64,000 nucleotides of DNA from Stenotrophomonas sp. BIO128-Bstrain (GTDB lineage: Bacteria; Pseudomonadota; Gammaproteobacteria; Xanthomonadales; Xanthomonadaceae), in contig NZ_CP124620.1 of NCBI RefSeq assembly GCF_030128875.1, positions 2,976,001 through 3,040,000 of the forward strand, given 5' to 3'. A model generated the notes under the pieces. It worked only from the letters and a program-made list of their open reading frames with translations. It ran no database searches and was not told the origin of the DNA. Shown in pieces: positions 29,131-38,282 of the stretch (the stretch's first letter is position 1; each line of letters begins with the position of its first letter). A program made the position numbers and the translations under genes.

Positions 29131-29411
29131 ACCGCCGCGGAGGAAAAGACTCAGCACGCGCCTCTACCTGCACCGCCCATGGGCGAAGAACCAAAAAATG
29201 TCCGCTGTCAAGCCATTAGTGCAGACATGCAGCGGCGCGAAAGGTCTTATGGAGCAACAGGTTAGGCCAGATTTAGGCCGTTGCACGAGCTTGCCTCTTT
29301 GCGAGCTAGGTGCCGCATAGGCGTTTCGCGAAAGTAAACCCAGGGGCGGCACAGCGGGCAAAGTCGCATCGTCATCATAGTCCTGGCTTGTCACAAACCA
29401 CCTCACAAAGC
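29131..29411. other. Junction region between chromosome and ICE
   Basis: 281 bases with no supported gene. The chromosomal side ends with prpE and the 32-bp inverted repeat, and the ICE side begins with the terminator at 29412. GC content falls after about 29190 (AACCAAAAAATGTCC), which may mark the element end. The TTTTTCAT core reported for several Tn4371-family ICEs is not present on either strand here, so the exact att site is not assigned. Confidence 0.45.
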
Positions 29412-29439
29412 GAAAGCGCAGCCCGAGGGCTGCGCTTTC
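29412..29439 (-). terminator. Terminator at the end of the trb operon
   Basis: A 13-bp perfect inverted repeat, GAAAGCGCAGCCC (29412-29424) and GGGCTGCGCTTTC (29427-29439), 32 bases past the last gene of the minus-strand operon. The T-rich sequence following it on the minus strand is interrupted, so efficiency is uncertain. Confidence 0.75.
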
Positions 29440-29471
29440 ATCGTGCGCGTATTGTGGATGCGTCCGCATCG

Positions 29472-29717
29472 TCAACCTGGCTTAGGGACTGCGGCCTTGC
29501 CCACACTTCCCTTCCTGAATCCCCGGTCGCCAACGATGAATGCTTCGAGCATGTACGGGATCAGCGTTGCGGCATCGACCGTCTCGCCATACGCCTGCGC
29601 GTGCAGCGCAGCGTAGCGGTCGAGATCTGCTTTCAGGCTGGCCGGGCACGAGAAAGTCAGCTTGATGACTTCATGGCGAGGCAGAGGGCCGAGCCGCAAT
29701 TTCTTGGTCGTGCTCAT
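29472..29717 (-). CDS. DUF2274 protein, last gene of the trb operon
   Basis: 81 residues. TKKLRLGPLPRHEVIKLTFS is the DUF2274 signature; the middle (SLKADLDRYAALHAQAYGET) resembles a ribbon-helix-helix DNA-binding domain. The family is regularly found just after trbI in Tn4371-like ICEs and related plasmids. It overlaps the trbI stop by 4 bases. Role is unknown, possibly autoregulatory. Confidence 0.85.
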   Translation of the reverse strand: MSTTKKLRLGPLPRHEVIKLTFSCPASLKADLDRYAALHAQAYGETVDAATLIPYMLEAFIVGDRGFRKGSVGKAAVPKPG

Positions 29718-30985
29718 CGTGAAATTCCCTTGTTGAAAAAGAGCGGCTGGTAGGGACGCAATACCAGATCACGCGCCACGATGATCCGCACCGGCAAGCC
29801 GGGCCGGCTGGTCAGCGTGGGCTGCATGTTGAGGTTTCGGCGGGTCATCTCCTGGCCGACCTGATTGATGCTGTCCTGCGCACTGTCGCGCCCGGCGATG
29901 ATGACGCGATCACCATCCTGCCGGTTCTCGGGCGCGGCCAGCTCGGCGCCGATGCCCAGCAGCGTCGTCAATGCCGCGCCGGCGAAGACGCGATCCCAAT
30001 GCCAGTCCACTTCGTCTTCCAGCCCGGCATAGCCGGCCGGGTCGGTGCCAGCTAGGTTGTCGAGCGCCAGCGAAGACGTGTCCGGCAGAATGATTCGGTT
30101 CCACACCACCTGTACGCGGCTTTGCCCGTAGCTGACCTGGCTGTTGTATTTGCCCAGGATGCGCGAACCCTGCGGAATCAGCAGGAATCGCCCGGTGGCC
30201 GTGTCATAGACCGGCTCCGTCACGGTAGCGATCACGTCGCCCGGTAGATCGGACTTGATGCCCGTCACTAGCGCCCCGGCAACCACCGTCCCGGCCATGA
30301 CCTGATACGGCGAAGCCGGCAAGGTCAGATTGCCGGAATTACGGGTTTCCTTAGAACCACCTTTCAGGAAAGCCTCTTTCTGATCTTGCCGGTTCTGCAC
30401 CGCGGTCGGGTCGGCAGTCTGGGCGGCCGTCGAGGCCGGCCCGGCGGCCATCGGGTCGAACGCCGCATTGGCGGCGAAGCCTGGCGCGGCGGCGGCCTGC
30501 GACTGCGCCACTGGCGCGGCTTTCTGCGAACCCGAGCGAAAGAACACGGACGAAGCCGCGGCCGATTCGGCTTCCTTGCGCAGCGCGTCGTTCGGGTCAT
30601 GATCGGGGGCCGCGTAAGCGGCCGTCACCGGTTGCTGCGACTTGACGATGGCCGGGCCGAGATCGCCCGGCAGCGGCGGCCCCAGATCGGGGACGGCGGG
30701 CGGCAGCTTCGAGTAGTCCGACGGCAACGCATCCAGCCCATCGGACTTCGACACGCGATCCACGTTGTATAGCTCGGTCTGTTCGCCCGCGCCGCGCCGC
30801 TGAGGTTGCAGTGACCACATCAGCGCGCCGAGCACGGCTACCGACAGGCCGCCAGCGAGGATGGCCAACGTGCGCCGGTTCAGGCGTGTGACCGGGCGCG
30901 GCTGGGCGCGCAGCGCCACAGCCTCGGGCGCGACCTTGTCTGCCGCCTGCGGCGCTGCAAGGTCGGGGGTGTCGTCCTGGGTCAT
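29714..30985 (-). CDS. trbI: Conjugal transfer protein TrbI (VirB10-like)
   Basis: 423 residues. One N-terminal membrane span (RRTLAILAGGLSVAVLGALM, about 38-58), a long Pro/Ala linker, and a C-terminal VirB10/TrbI domain with VVAGALVTGIKSDLPGDVIA and LLIPQGSRILGKYNSQVSYG. It spans from the inner membrane to the outer-membrane core complex of the mating-pair type IV secretion system, working with TrbG and TrbF. It begins 2 bases after trbG. Confidence 0.95.
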   Translation of the reverse strand: MTQDDTPDLAAPQAADKVAPEAVALRAQPRPVTRLNRRTLAILAGGLSVAVLGALMWSLQPQRRGAGEQTELYNVDRVSKSDGLDALPSDYSKLPPAVPDLGPPLPGDLGPAIVKSQQPVTAAYAAPDHDPNDALRKEAESAAASSVFFRSGSQKAAPVAQSQAAAAPGFAANAAFDPMAAGPASTAAQTADPTAVQNRQDQKEAFLKGGSKETRNSGNLTLPASPYQVMAGTVVAGALVTGIKSDLPGDVIATVTEPVYDTATGRFLLIPQGSRILGKYNSQVSYGQSRVQVVWNRIILPDTSSLALDNLAGTDPAGYAGLEDEVDWHWDRVFAGAALTTLLGIGAELAAPENRQDGDRVIIAGRDSAQDSINQVGQEMTRRNLNMQPTLTSRPGLPVRIIVARDLVLRPYQPLFFNKGISR

Positions 30986-30987
30986 GG

Positions 30988-31992
30988 TCAGTTCCTCCGC
31001 TCCACGCCATCGGTGCGCTCAATCCGCACCACGTCGCCCTTGTCGCCGCCCAGGCGCAATTCGGCCGCGCCAAACAGCCGATCCACGATGTAGTACGGCG
31101 GACGGAAACGGTAGTTCACCAGTTGTCCGTCGCCTTGTGCGCCGATGACGAACAGCGGCGGCAGCTCGCCTTGCGCGATACCTGGCGGGAACTGGATATA
31201 GACCTTCTCGCCATCGTCGAAGGCACGCAACGGCTTCCACGGCGGATTGCTGCCAGACACGGCGTAGCGGAAGCGGATCTTCTCCAGCGACAGGCCACCA
31301 TCGACCGGCGCTGCCGCCTGCGCCGCCTGGTTCTGGCGCTGCAAGGCCAGCATCTTGTCCTTGGGATAGTCCCAGGACACTGACGCCATCCACGCCTTTT
31401 CCGTCGAGGTCAGTTCCAGCAAATACGTCCGGCGGCTGGTGGTGATGACGAGATTGGTTTTCAAGCCTGAGCGAATGGGCTTGACCAGCACATTGACGCG
31501 CAGCGCGTCGCCGCTGCCGCTGGACGTGTCGCCGACAATCCAGCGCACGGTATCGCCAGCGGCCACCGTCACCAGTTCTTCGCCTGGCTGGAGCGAAACC
31601 AGGGTCACGCGCCCCGGTGCGGCATAGACCTGATAGAGCGCGCCATCGGTAAAGGGCCACACCTGAATCGCATTGACGTATCCCTCGCGGGTCGGCGCGA
31701 TGCGGGCCTCGGCGTTGGCGCGCGAAACGCGTACCTTCTCGTCGACGGGCTCCGGGGCAGCCGGGGCGGCATCGACTTCCGGCAGCGGCTTCAACTGCGC
31801 AGGCAGTGCCAACGGCTCGGGGACTGCGATGACTTCTACCGGCTTGGGCGGCTCGGGCATTGGCTGCGCCAGCACCGGCTCATCAAGCGAGATGGTCGGC
31901 GGCGGCTTGCCCTGCGAGGCGCAGCCCAGCAATGACGATGTGGTGGCCGCGAGTGTCAGCACGAAAGCGTAAATGCGGAAAGGCAGGTTCAT
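30988..31992 (-). CDS. trbG: Conjugal transfer protein TrbG (VirB9-like)
   Basis: 334 residues. The N-terminus MNLPFRIYAFVLTLAATTSSLLGC has a possible lipobox (LLGC), and the following region is proline-rich. The C-terminal part has the VirB9/TrbG beta-domain (FRYAVSGSNPPWKPLRAFDD, GEKVYIQFPPGI). VirB9-type proteins build the outer-membrane pore ring with TrbI. It overlaps trbF by 4 bases. Confidence 0.94.
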   Translation of the reverse strand: MNLPFRIYAFVLTLAATTSSLLGCASQGKPPPTISLDEPVLAQPMPEPPKPVEVIAVPEPLALPAQLKPLPEVDAAPAAPEPVDEKVRVSRANAEARIAPTREGYVNAIQVWPFTDGALYQVYAAPGRVTLVSLQPGEELVTVAAGDTVRWIVGDTSSGSGDALRVNVLVKPIRSGLKTNLVITTSRRTYLLELTSTEKAWMASVSWDYPKDKMLALQRQNQAAQAAAPVDGGLSLEKIRFRYAVSGSNPPWKPLRAFDDGEKVYIQFPPGIAQGELPPLFVIGAQGDGQLVNYRFRPPYYIVDRLFGAAELRLGGDKGDVVRIERTDGVERRN

Positions 31993-32693
31993 GGCTTGGC
32001 TCCTTCAGAAGAATCCAGTTCGCGGCTCCACGCCAAGCCATTGACGTAGATGCCCAGGGGATTGCGGCGTAGGCGTTCTTCGGTGCGCGGGGTTTGCAGG
32101 ACGATGGACACCACGGCCGTCCACCGTTCCAGCCCGGCAGCGGCTCCATTGACGTAGCGGCGTTCCGTCCAGCGCACGTTGAAAGATGTGTCGCTGGCGC
32201 GGACGACGCTGGTGATCTGCACCGTCACCGACTCCTTGCCGATGCGAGCGAACGGGTCATTGGTGCGGGCGTAATCGTTGAGCACGGCCGCGCCCTTGTC
32301 GGTCGTGTAGTCGTAGGCATCGAGCCAGTTCTGCCGCACGACGATGGGATCAACGGACAGCGAACGCACCATCGTCACGAAGCGCGCCAGGTGGTGTGCG
32401 ATCTGTGCATCGGCGGGCCGATAGGGTGTGGCGGCCTCGCCCACGGTTCGCACCTGTCCGGCCTGATCGACCTCGATGACATAGGGCGTCACGATGGACT
32501 GCGCCGAGCGCCACACCAAGCCGCCCGCCATAAGCAGCGCGAGCGTGAGGCAACCGAAGGCCATCAGCCGCCAGTTCTTCGCCTGCACGCGGGCTGAGCC
32601 GATGCGGTTGTCCCACACCTGCGCGGCGGCTTGATAAGGGGTGGCAGGCTGCGGCGTATCGGCATAGCGCACCTGCGGTCGCTTGAATCGCAT
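31989..32693 (-). CDS. trbF: Conjugal transfer protein TrbF (VirB8-like)
   Basis: 234 residues. Cytoplasmic N-terminus with TPYQAAAQVWDNRIGSARVQ, one membrane span (LMAFGCLTLALLMAGGLVW) and a periplasmic NTF2-like VirB8 domain (VIEVDQAGQVRTVGEA; WLDAYDYTTDKGAAVLND). VirB8 proteins are inner-membrane assembly factors of the conjugation machine. It follows trbL by 17 bases. Confidence 0.94.
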   Translation of the reverse strand: MRFKRPQVRYADTPQPATPYQAAAQVWDNRIGSARVQAKNWRLMAFGCLTLALLMAGGLVWRSAQSIVTPYVIEVDQAGQVRTVGEAATPYRPADAQIAHHLARFVTMVRSLSVDPIVVRQNWLDAYDYTTDKGAAVLNDYARTNDPFARIGKESVTVQITSVVRASDTSFNVRWTERRYVNGAAAGLERWTAVVSIVLQTPRTEERLRRNPLGIYVNGLAWSRELDSSEGAKP

Positions 32694-32710
32694 GGGTTTC
32701 TCCTTAAAGG

Positions 32711-34087
32711 TCAGGTATCGGAATCGCGCAGGCTCGGGCCTTGCCCGGAGCCGCCGCCGTCGCCACCGCGCAGCGTGTGGGCGGCGGTGGTCGCGGCATG
32801 GGTGATTTGCTGGCGGCGGTGCATCCGCTTGGCCCAGGCGGGTTGTTCCTGCTTGGGCGAGTCGGCGGCACCTTCTGCCGCTTCGCCGGCGGCGGCCTGG
32901 CTTGCGCCGGCAGCACCAGCGCCTGTGCCGTTCCAGCCGGCGCGGAAGGAACCGGCCACCTTCTGCCCGGCAGCCGAAGCGCCGGACGCGGCGCGGCGGC
33001 CCGCCGCCTGCGCGCCTGCCTTGGCGACGTTGCCGAGGCCAGCCGCCGCGCCCTTGGCCCCGCCACCCGCGGCGGCTGAACCTGCTTGAAATGTCGAGCG
33101 GGCGCTACTGGCCGCCGTCGTGGCGGCACGCGCACCAGAGCCGGCCAGCTTGGCGGCAGCCGGGGCCATGCGCGCCCCGGCCATGACGGCACCACCCACG
33201 CCGGTTGCGGCGGAACCAATGGCAACGCCGGTGCCGACAGCACCGACTGCAGCGCCTGCCATCGCGCCCGCACCGAGCTGCGGTGCACCAGACACTAGGC
33301 CCGTGGCAATGCCCGGCCCGAAGATGCCGAGCGCGAGCAACGCGAGAGAAGCCAGCATGATGACGAGCGCGTGGTCGATGGAAGGCTCGTCGGGATGAAC
33401 CTGGAACTCCGCGAACAGGCCCGAACCGATACCGACGATGACAGCCAGCACTAAGACCTTGATGCCCGACGAAACCACGTTGCCGAGCACTTTTTCGGCC
33501 AGGAAACTCGTCTTGTTCCAGAGCGCAAACGGCACCAGTACGAAGCCCGCCAAGGTGGTCAACTTGAACTCGATCAGCGTAATGAATAGCTGTACCGCGA
33601 GCACGAAGAAGCAGAGGATCACCACCAGCCAAGCGAGGAACATCACGACGATGGGGTCGAGGTTCACGAACACTTCGGGGAAACCGGCCATATCGCCGAT
33701 CTGGTCGAGGATCGGCGCAGCCGCGTCGATTCCGGTCTTCGCCAGTTGGCCCGGTTTCAGGAAGTTCTCCATGCTCAACGTCGAGCCGGTGGCTGTCAGG
33801 CCCAGGCCGGCGAACGACCGGAAGACGATGCCGGCCAGCCAGTTGAAGTTGTTGATGATGTAGGCGAAGGCACCGACGTAGAGCACCTTGCGCAGCAGCT
33901 TGGCGATCACGTCCTCGCCCTGACCAGTCGCATGGCTCATTGCCCAATACAGGCCCGCGATGGTCATGTCGATGACGATGAGCGTGGCCGTCAGGAACGC
34001 CACTTCGCCTTGCAACAGCCCGAAACCCGAGTCGATGTAGCGCGAGAAGGTATCGAGGAATCTGTCGATGATGGTCACATCGTTCAT
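32711..34087 (-). CDS. trbL: Conjugal transfer protein TrbL (VirB6-like)
   Basis: 458 residues. The first 270 contain about six hydrophobic segments (for example EVAFLTATLIVIDMTIAGLY). The rest is a low-complexity Ala/Gly-rich cytoplasmic tail ending MHRRQQITHAATTAAHTLRG, as in P-type TrbL proteins. It forms part of the inner-membrane channel. Its start overlaps the stop of the lipoprotein gene upstream by 4 bases. Confidence 0.94.
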   Translation of the reverse strand: MNDVTIIDRFLDTFSRYIDSGFGLLQGEVAFLTATLIVIDMTIAGLYWAMSHATGQGEDVIAKLLRKVLYVGAFAYIINNFNWLAGIVFRSFAGLGLTATGSTLSMENFLKPGQLAKTGIDAAAPILDQIGDMAGFPEVFVNLDPIVVMFLAWLVVILCFFVLAVQLFITLIEFKLTTLAGFVLVPFALWNKTSFLAEKVLGNVVSSGIKVLVLAVIVGIGSGLFAEFQVHPDEPSIDHALVIMLASLALLALGIFGPGIATGLVSGAPQLGAGAMAGAAVGAVGTGVAIGSAATGVGGAVMAGARMAPAAAKLAGSGARAATTAASSARSTFQAGSAAAGGGAKGAAAGLGNVAKAGAQAAGRRAASGASAAGQKVAGSFRAGWNGTGAGAAGASQAAAGEAAEGAADSPKQEQPAWAKRMHRRQQITHAATTAAHTLRGGDGGGSGQGPSLRDSDT

Positions 34088-34422
34088 GGCGTGTCCTCCG
34101 TAGGAGTGAGCGGCGCATCGTCCCCTTGCAGATCGTCGGCAGGCGTATCGAAGCTGGCTGGAATGGGCGGCAGTTCAGCCAGCGAGCCGTATTCGTCCGG
34201 CCCGGTGTGGCCGGCGAAGAAGCGCCGCCGGAAGGCGTCCGCGGCGATGCGGCAAGCGTCTTCGCCCACGGCCTGCCGATCGGTCGCGCATTGCGCGCGC
34301 AGCGCCTTGAGCCGCACGGGGTCGGCGGCCAAGGTCGCAGCCTGGTCTTCGGTTGGCTGCTGGCCGCACGCGGTGAGCAGCACGACCAGCAGCGAAACCG
34401 ACAGGACATGAACGCATCGCAT
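34084..34422 (-). CDS. TrbK/EexN-like entry-exclusion lipoprotein (copy in trb operon)
   Basis: 112 residues. MRCVHVLSVSLLVVLLTACGQQ is a lipoprotein signal with lipobox LTAC. The segment LAADPVRLKALRAQCATDRQ followed by AVGEDACRIAADAFRRRF closely parallels the separate lipoprotein at 42056-42319. Position between trbJ and trbL is that of trbK in IncP plasmids, whose product blocks entry of a related element. It has an extra acidic C-terminal tail not present in the other copy. Confidence 0.8.
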   Translation of the reverse strand: MRCVHVLSVSLLVVLLTACGQQPTEDQAATLAADPVRLKALRAQCATDRQAVGEDACRIAADAFRRRFFAGHTGPDEYGSLAELPPIPASFDTPADDLQGDDAPLTPTEDTP

Positions 34423-34434
34423 GGCCGCCTCCTG

Positions 34435-35172
34435 TCAGTGGTTGTAGAAGTTGACGGACTGCGGTGTATACGGCGTCCCGGTGCCGAGGAAGCGCCGCCG
34501 CACTTCGCGGGCGCGCTCGGTGGCTGCTGCCTGCCGCGCCAGTTCCAGAGAGGCCGCGCGGCCCTGCGTGATCTGGAGCTGCTGCGCCTGGATGGACTGC
34601 TTAGCCTGCAAGGCCAGCAGTTGATTGGTCGCCTGCATGGCTTGCAGCGCGCCGGTGGCCGATTGGCTCTGGCTCACGAGGTCGGCCAGCGCGCTTTCGT
34701 CTTGGGCGAGGTTCTGCGACACCTGCGCCTGCATCCGCATCGCGGTGTGCAGGCCGTCGAGCGTGTTCTTCCACCGCTCGCGGGCATCGCGCAGCATCTG
34801 GTCGCCGCTCACCGTAGCGGCGTACTGCTCCGGGTACAGCCGCGCAAATTCCCGATCCATGTTCTGCACGTCGTAGGCCAGCCCTTGCGCTTCGGCAATC
34901 AGGCGTTCGGTCGTGGCGAGCGTCGAGCGCAGCCGGTTGACGATGTTGAAGTCGAGATTCGCCAGGTTGCGCGCCTGGTTCATCAACATCTGTGCTTCGT
35001 TCTGAAGCTGGTTGATCTGGTTGTTGATCTGCTCCAGCGTGCGGATGGCAGTCAGCGTGTTCTGCACCAAGTTGACTGGATCAACGAAGGTGAGGGCCGC
35101 CGCCGGCTGGGCGAGCATCAGCGAGCCGGCCAGCGCGGCGGCGAGCGAAACAGAAAGCACACGGGTCTTCAT
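34435..35172 (-). CDS. trbJ: Conjugal transfer protein TrbJ (VirB5-like)
   Basis: 245 residues from MKTRVLSVSLAAALAGSLML, a signal peptide ending near AAA; an in-frame upstream start is rejected because it lacks a signal. The mature protein is mostly helical coiled coil (IRTLEQINNQINQLQNEAQM), as in the VirB5/TrbJ minor pilus component. It overlaps trbE by 4 bases. Confidence 0.93.
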   Translation of the reverse strand: MKTRVLSVSLAAALAGSLMLAQPAAALTFVDPVNLVQNTLTAIRTLEQINNQINQLQNEAQMLMNQARNLANLDFNIVNRLRSTLATTERLIAEAQGLAYDVQNMDREFARLYPEQYAATVSGDQMLRDARERWKNTLDGLHTAMRMQAQVSQNLAQDESALADLVSQSQSATGALQAMQATNQLLALQAKQSIQAQQLQITQGRAASLELARQAAATERAREVRRRFLGTGTPYTPQSVNFYNH

Positions 35173-37619
35173 GGCAGGTTCTCCTGTCGTGGTTGGGAAA
35201 GGAAAGACGCCGCCGCCGGTGAGGACGGCAGCAGGTCGGCGGCCCAATCAAGGCCGCGATGGCGCAGCCAAGCGCCAGCGAAGCCGGGAGCGCCGGCCTG
35301 CGTCAGCACGCGGTCGATGTCGCGTTGGTCTTGCGGTGTGGATGCGCCCGCGAAGGCGAGCGCGGCCGGCCCCAGGTCGAGGTCGAACAGGCGATTGCCG
35401 AGGCGCGATTGGTAGTAGTAGTCGCGCTTGGGCTGCGCGGTGGCGACGATTTCGATTTGCCGGCTGTTGAGGCCGAAGCCTTCGTAAATCGTGCGAATCT
35501 GCGGCTCGGTCGCCTGCGGGTTAGGAAGAAAAATCCGACTAGCGCAGCTCTCGATGATCGCGGGCGCGATAGTCGAGTCTTTAATGTCCGCCAAGCTCTG
35601 CGTGGCGAAGATCACCGACACGTTTTTCTTGCGCAGCGTCTTGAGCCATTGCCGGATGCGCGCCGCGAAAGACGGCTCATCGAGGAACAGCCAGGCTTCA
35701 TCGAGGATCAGCAGCGTGGGAGCACCGTCGAAACGCTCATCGAAGCGGGCAAACAGGTAGCGCAGCACCGCTTGCACGGCGGCGGGGCTGTGCATCAGTT
35801 CTTCCATCTCGAAGCCCTGCACGGCAGCCATGCCCAGTCGGTCGAGGTCAGCGTCCAGCAGCTTGCCGTGCGCGCCGCCCAGCACATAGGGCGAAAGCGC
35901 CTGCCGCAACGCGTTGGATTGCAGCAGTACGGAGAACCCGGTCAGAGTGCGTTGCTCCACAGGCGCACCGGCCAGGCTTCCAAGTGCCGACCAGATCGTG
36001 GCCTTCTCATCAGGGCCGACGGTTACGCCTTCATGCAGCAGGCGGCCTTCCACCCATTCGGCCGCCCAGGTGCGGTAGCCCCCGCCGTCGATGCGGGCGA
36101 GCGGCTGGAAGGCGATACCGCCATCAGCGCCGAGGTCGTAGTGTTCGCCGCCCAGGCCGAGAATCGTGGCGCGCATCGAGCGCCCCATGTCGAAGGCGAA
36201 GATGCGCGAGCCGAAGTAGCGGCGGAACTGCATCGCCAAGATGGCGAGCAGTACCGACTTGCCCATGCCGGTCGGGCCAGCCACCAGCGTGTGGCCGACG
36301 TCACCGATGTGCGTCACCAGCCGGAAAGGCGTCGCGCCATCGGTGCGGGTGACGATCAGCGGCGGCCCGTCAAGGTGGTCGTTTTTCTCTGGCCCGGCCC
36401 ACACCGCCGACAGCGGCATCATGTGCGCCAGGTTCAACGTGGAAACGATGGGCTGGCGCACATTCGCATAGGCGTTGCCGGGAATGGACGACAACCAGGC
36501 ATCGACCGCGTTCAAGGTTTCGGGGATGGTCACGAAGCCCCGGCCCTGGATGACGCGCTCCACCATGCGCAACTTTTCGTCGGCAGCAGCCGGGTCGGCG
36601 TCAAGCACCGTCACTGTGGCGGTGAGGTAGCCGAAGGCGACCTGATCGCTGCCCAGCTCCTGCAAGGCGGCGTCCGCATCGACGGCCTTGTTATTGGCGT
36701 CGGTATCGACCAGCGGCGACTCCTGCTGGAAGATCGTTTCACGCAGCAGCGCGACGACGTTCTTGCGCTTGGCGAACCATTGACGGCGCAGGCGGCCCAG
36801 CTCCTTTTCCGCCTCGGCTTTGTCCATGCAGACAAAGCGCGTACTCCAGCGGTAGCCAAAGCCCAGGCGGTTGAGGTCGTCCAGCAGGCCCGGCCAGGTC
36901 GAGGTCGGAAAGCCGCGCACCGACACCACGCGCAGGTGCTGGTCGCCCAGCATGGGCGCGAGGCCACCGACCAGGGCGGAATCGGCCAGCAGCGCGTCGA
37001 TGTGGAACGGCACTTCGGGCACGCCCACGCAATAGCGCCGCGTCGAAAGCGTGGCGTGCAAGTAGGTCAGCGTTTCAGCGTCGTCGAGCCAGGCGATCTC
37101 CGGCATGATGCCATCGAGCAGGTCAAAGACGCGATCAGTTTCCGCCGTGAAGGCATCGAGCCGGCTGCGCCAGTCCACGCCGTCACCGGGTGCGTGCTCG
37201 TAGAGCAGCTTGGCGGCGCGGGCACGGGATTCCTCCGGCGGCAAGTAAGCCAGCGTCAGGTGATAGCCGCTCTCGAAGTGATGGCCCGATTCCTCGAAGG
37301 CGGCGCGGCGCTCCTCCTCCACCAGCCAGGACAGCGGTTCGGGGAAGTCCGAACGCGGGTAGTCGGCAGCAGGGCGGCGCTCGGCTTCGATGAACAGTGC
37401 CCAGCCCGAACCCAGCCGGCGCAGCGCGTTGTTCAGCCGCGCCGACGTGGCGATCAACTCGCCTTGCGTGGCGCTGTCCAAGTCCGGCCCGCGAAAACGT
37501 GCCGTGCGCTGGAATGAAGCATCCTTGTTCAGCACCACGCCTGGCGCGATCAACCCAGCCCAGGGCAGCCAATCGGCCAGCAACGCGGGCCTCTGACGGT
37601 ATTCAGCAAGGTTAAGCAT
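35169..37619 (-). CDS. trbE: Conjugal transfer ATPase TrbE (VirB4-like)
   Basis: 816 residues, typical for TrbE. The N-terminal CagE/TrbE/VirB region (LNLAEYRQRPALLADWLPWA) is followed by a Walker A GPTGMGKSVLL near residue 447 and Walker B LLILDEAWLFLDEPSF. It powers pilus assembly and substrate transfer at the inner membrane. The gene is 10 bases past trbD. Confidence 0.96.
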   Translation of the reverse strand: MLNLAEYRQRPALLADWLPWAGLIAPGVVLNKDASFQRTARFRGPDLDSATQGELIATSARLNNALRRLGSGWALFIEAERRPAADYPRSDFPEPLSWLVEEERRAAFEESGHHFESGYHLTLAYLPPEESRARAAKLLYEHAPGDGVDWRSRLDAFTAETDRVFDLLDGIMPEIAWLDDAETLTYLHATLSTRRYCVGVPEVPFHIDALLADSALVGGLAPMLGDQHLRVVSVRGFPTSTWPGLLDDLNRLGFGYRWSTRFVCMDKAEAEKELGRLRRQWFAKRKNVVALLRETIFQQESPLVDTDANNKAVDADAALQELGSDQVAFGYLTATVTVLDADPAAADEKLRMVERVIQGRGFVTIPETLNAVDAWLSSIPGNAYANVRQPIVSTLNLAHMMPLSAVWAGPEKNDHLDGPPLIVTRTDGATPFRLVTHIGDVGHTLVAGPTGMGKSVLLAILAMQFRRYFGSRIFAFDMGRSMRATILGLGGEHYDLGADGGIAFQPLARIDGGGYRTWAAEWVEGRLLHEGVTVGPDEKATIWSALGSLAGAPVEQRTLTGFSVLLQSNALRQALSPYVLGGAHGKLLDADLDRLGMAAVQGFEMEELMHSPAAVQAVLRYLFARFDERFDGAPTLLILDEAWLFLDEPSFAARIRQWLKTLRKKNVSVIFATQSLADIKDSTIAPAIIESCASRIFLPNPQATEPQIRTIYEGFGLNSRQIEIVATAQPKRDYYYQSRLGNRLFDLDLGPAALAFAGASTPQDQRDIDRVLTQAGAPGFAGAWLRHRGLDWAADLLPSSPAAASFLSQPRQENLP

Positions 37620-37629
37620 GGCATCTCCC

Positions 37630-37899
37630 TCACACGTCCAGCAGCGGCTTGTGCTTGATGTGCCGGGCGAAGACCTGCATGAATTGCGGATCGACGCGCG
37701 CCCCCCAAACCGCCAGCGAATGGCCGACGATCCACAGCACCACGCCAGGAATCCACAATTGCAGGCCCAGCCCGACGGCGGCGGCTAGCGTGCCGTTGGC
37801 AATGGCCACGGTGCGCGGAGCACCGCCCAGCAGGATCGGCTCGGTCAGCGAGCGATGCAGCGGCACCTCGAAGCCAGGAAGATCGTTGACCGTGCTCAT
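37630..37899 (-). CDS. trbD: Conjugal transfer protein TrbD (VirB3-like)
   Basis: 89 residues. EVPLHRSLTEPILLGGAPRT is the VirB3/TrbD signature and two short hydrophobic stretches follow (residues 30-65). Small inner-membrane partner of the TrbE ATPase. The ATG at 37899 overlaps the trbC stop by 4 bases. Confidence 0.93.
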   Translation of the reverse strand: MSTVNDLPGFEVPLHRSLTEPILLGGAPRTVAIANGTLAAAVGLGLQLWIPGVVLWIVGHSLAVWGARVDPQFMQVFARHIKHKPLLDV

Positions 37900-38282
37900 A
37901 CGACGGCCCCGCCGGAGAACGAGAAGAACGACAGGAAGAAAGAAGACGCGGCGAACGCGATGGACAAGCCGAACACAATCTGGACCAGCTTGCGGAAACC
38001 GCCTGACGTATCGCCGAAGGCGAGCGCGAGGCCCGTGGCGATGATGATGATGACCGCGACGATGCGGGCCACCGGCCCTTGAATTGACTCCAGAATGGAT
38101 TGCAACGGCCCTTCCCAGGGCATCGACGAACCGGCGGCCTGTGCCGTGCCAGCCAGCAACAGCAGCAGCGCGGCCAGCAGCAGACCTTGCCCCGCCGGGC
38201 GGCCCAGGCTGCGCAGCCGCGACAGGCAGGACAGGCGGGGAAGCAGATTTACGGAAAAGCGGAAAGCATGGGCGTGCGTCAT
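37896..38282 (-). CDS. trbC: Conjugative pilin TrbC (VirB2-like)
   Basis: 128 residues. A long signal peptide (LLLAALLLLLAGTAQAAGSS) precedes two hydrophobic helices separated by a short polar loop (IVAVIIIIATGLALAFGDTS), the pattern of VirB2/TrbC pilins. The mature pilin forms the mating pilus. It overlaps trbB by 4 bases. Confidence 0.93.
   Translation of the reverse strand: MTHAHAFRFSVNLLPRLSCLSRLRSLGRPAGQGLLLAALLLLLAGTAQAAGSSMPWEGPLQSILESIQGPVARIVAVIIIIATGLALAFGDTSGGFRKLVQIVFGLSIAFAASSFFLSFFSFSGGAVV

Noticed and set aside
29188..29204. AAAAAATG considered as the ICE att core
   Set aside because: It differs from TTTTTCAT and its complement, and the partner repeat at the other end of the element is outside the window.
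27009..29219. 736-codon plus-strand open frame opposite prpE
   Set aside because: prpE is firmly supported on the minus strand; the frame also runs on through the long inverted repeat, which is not coding.
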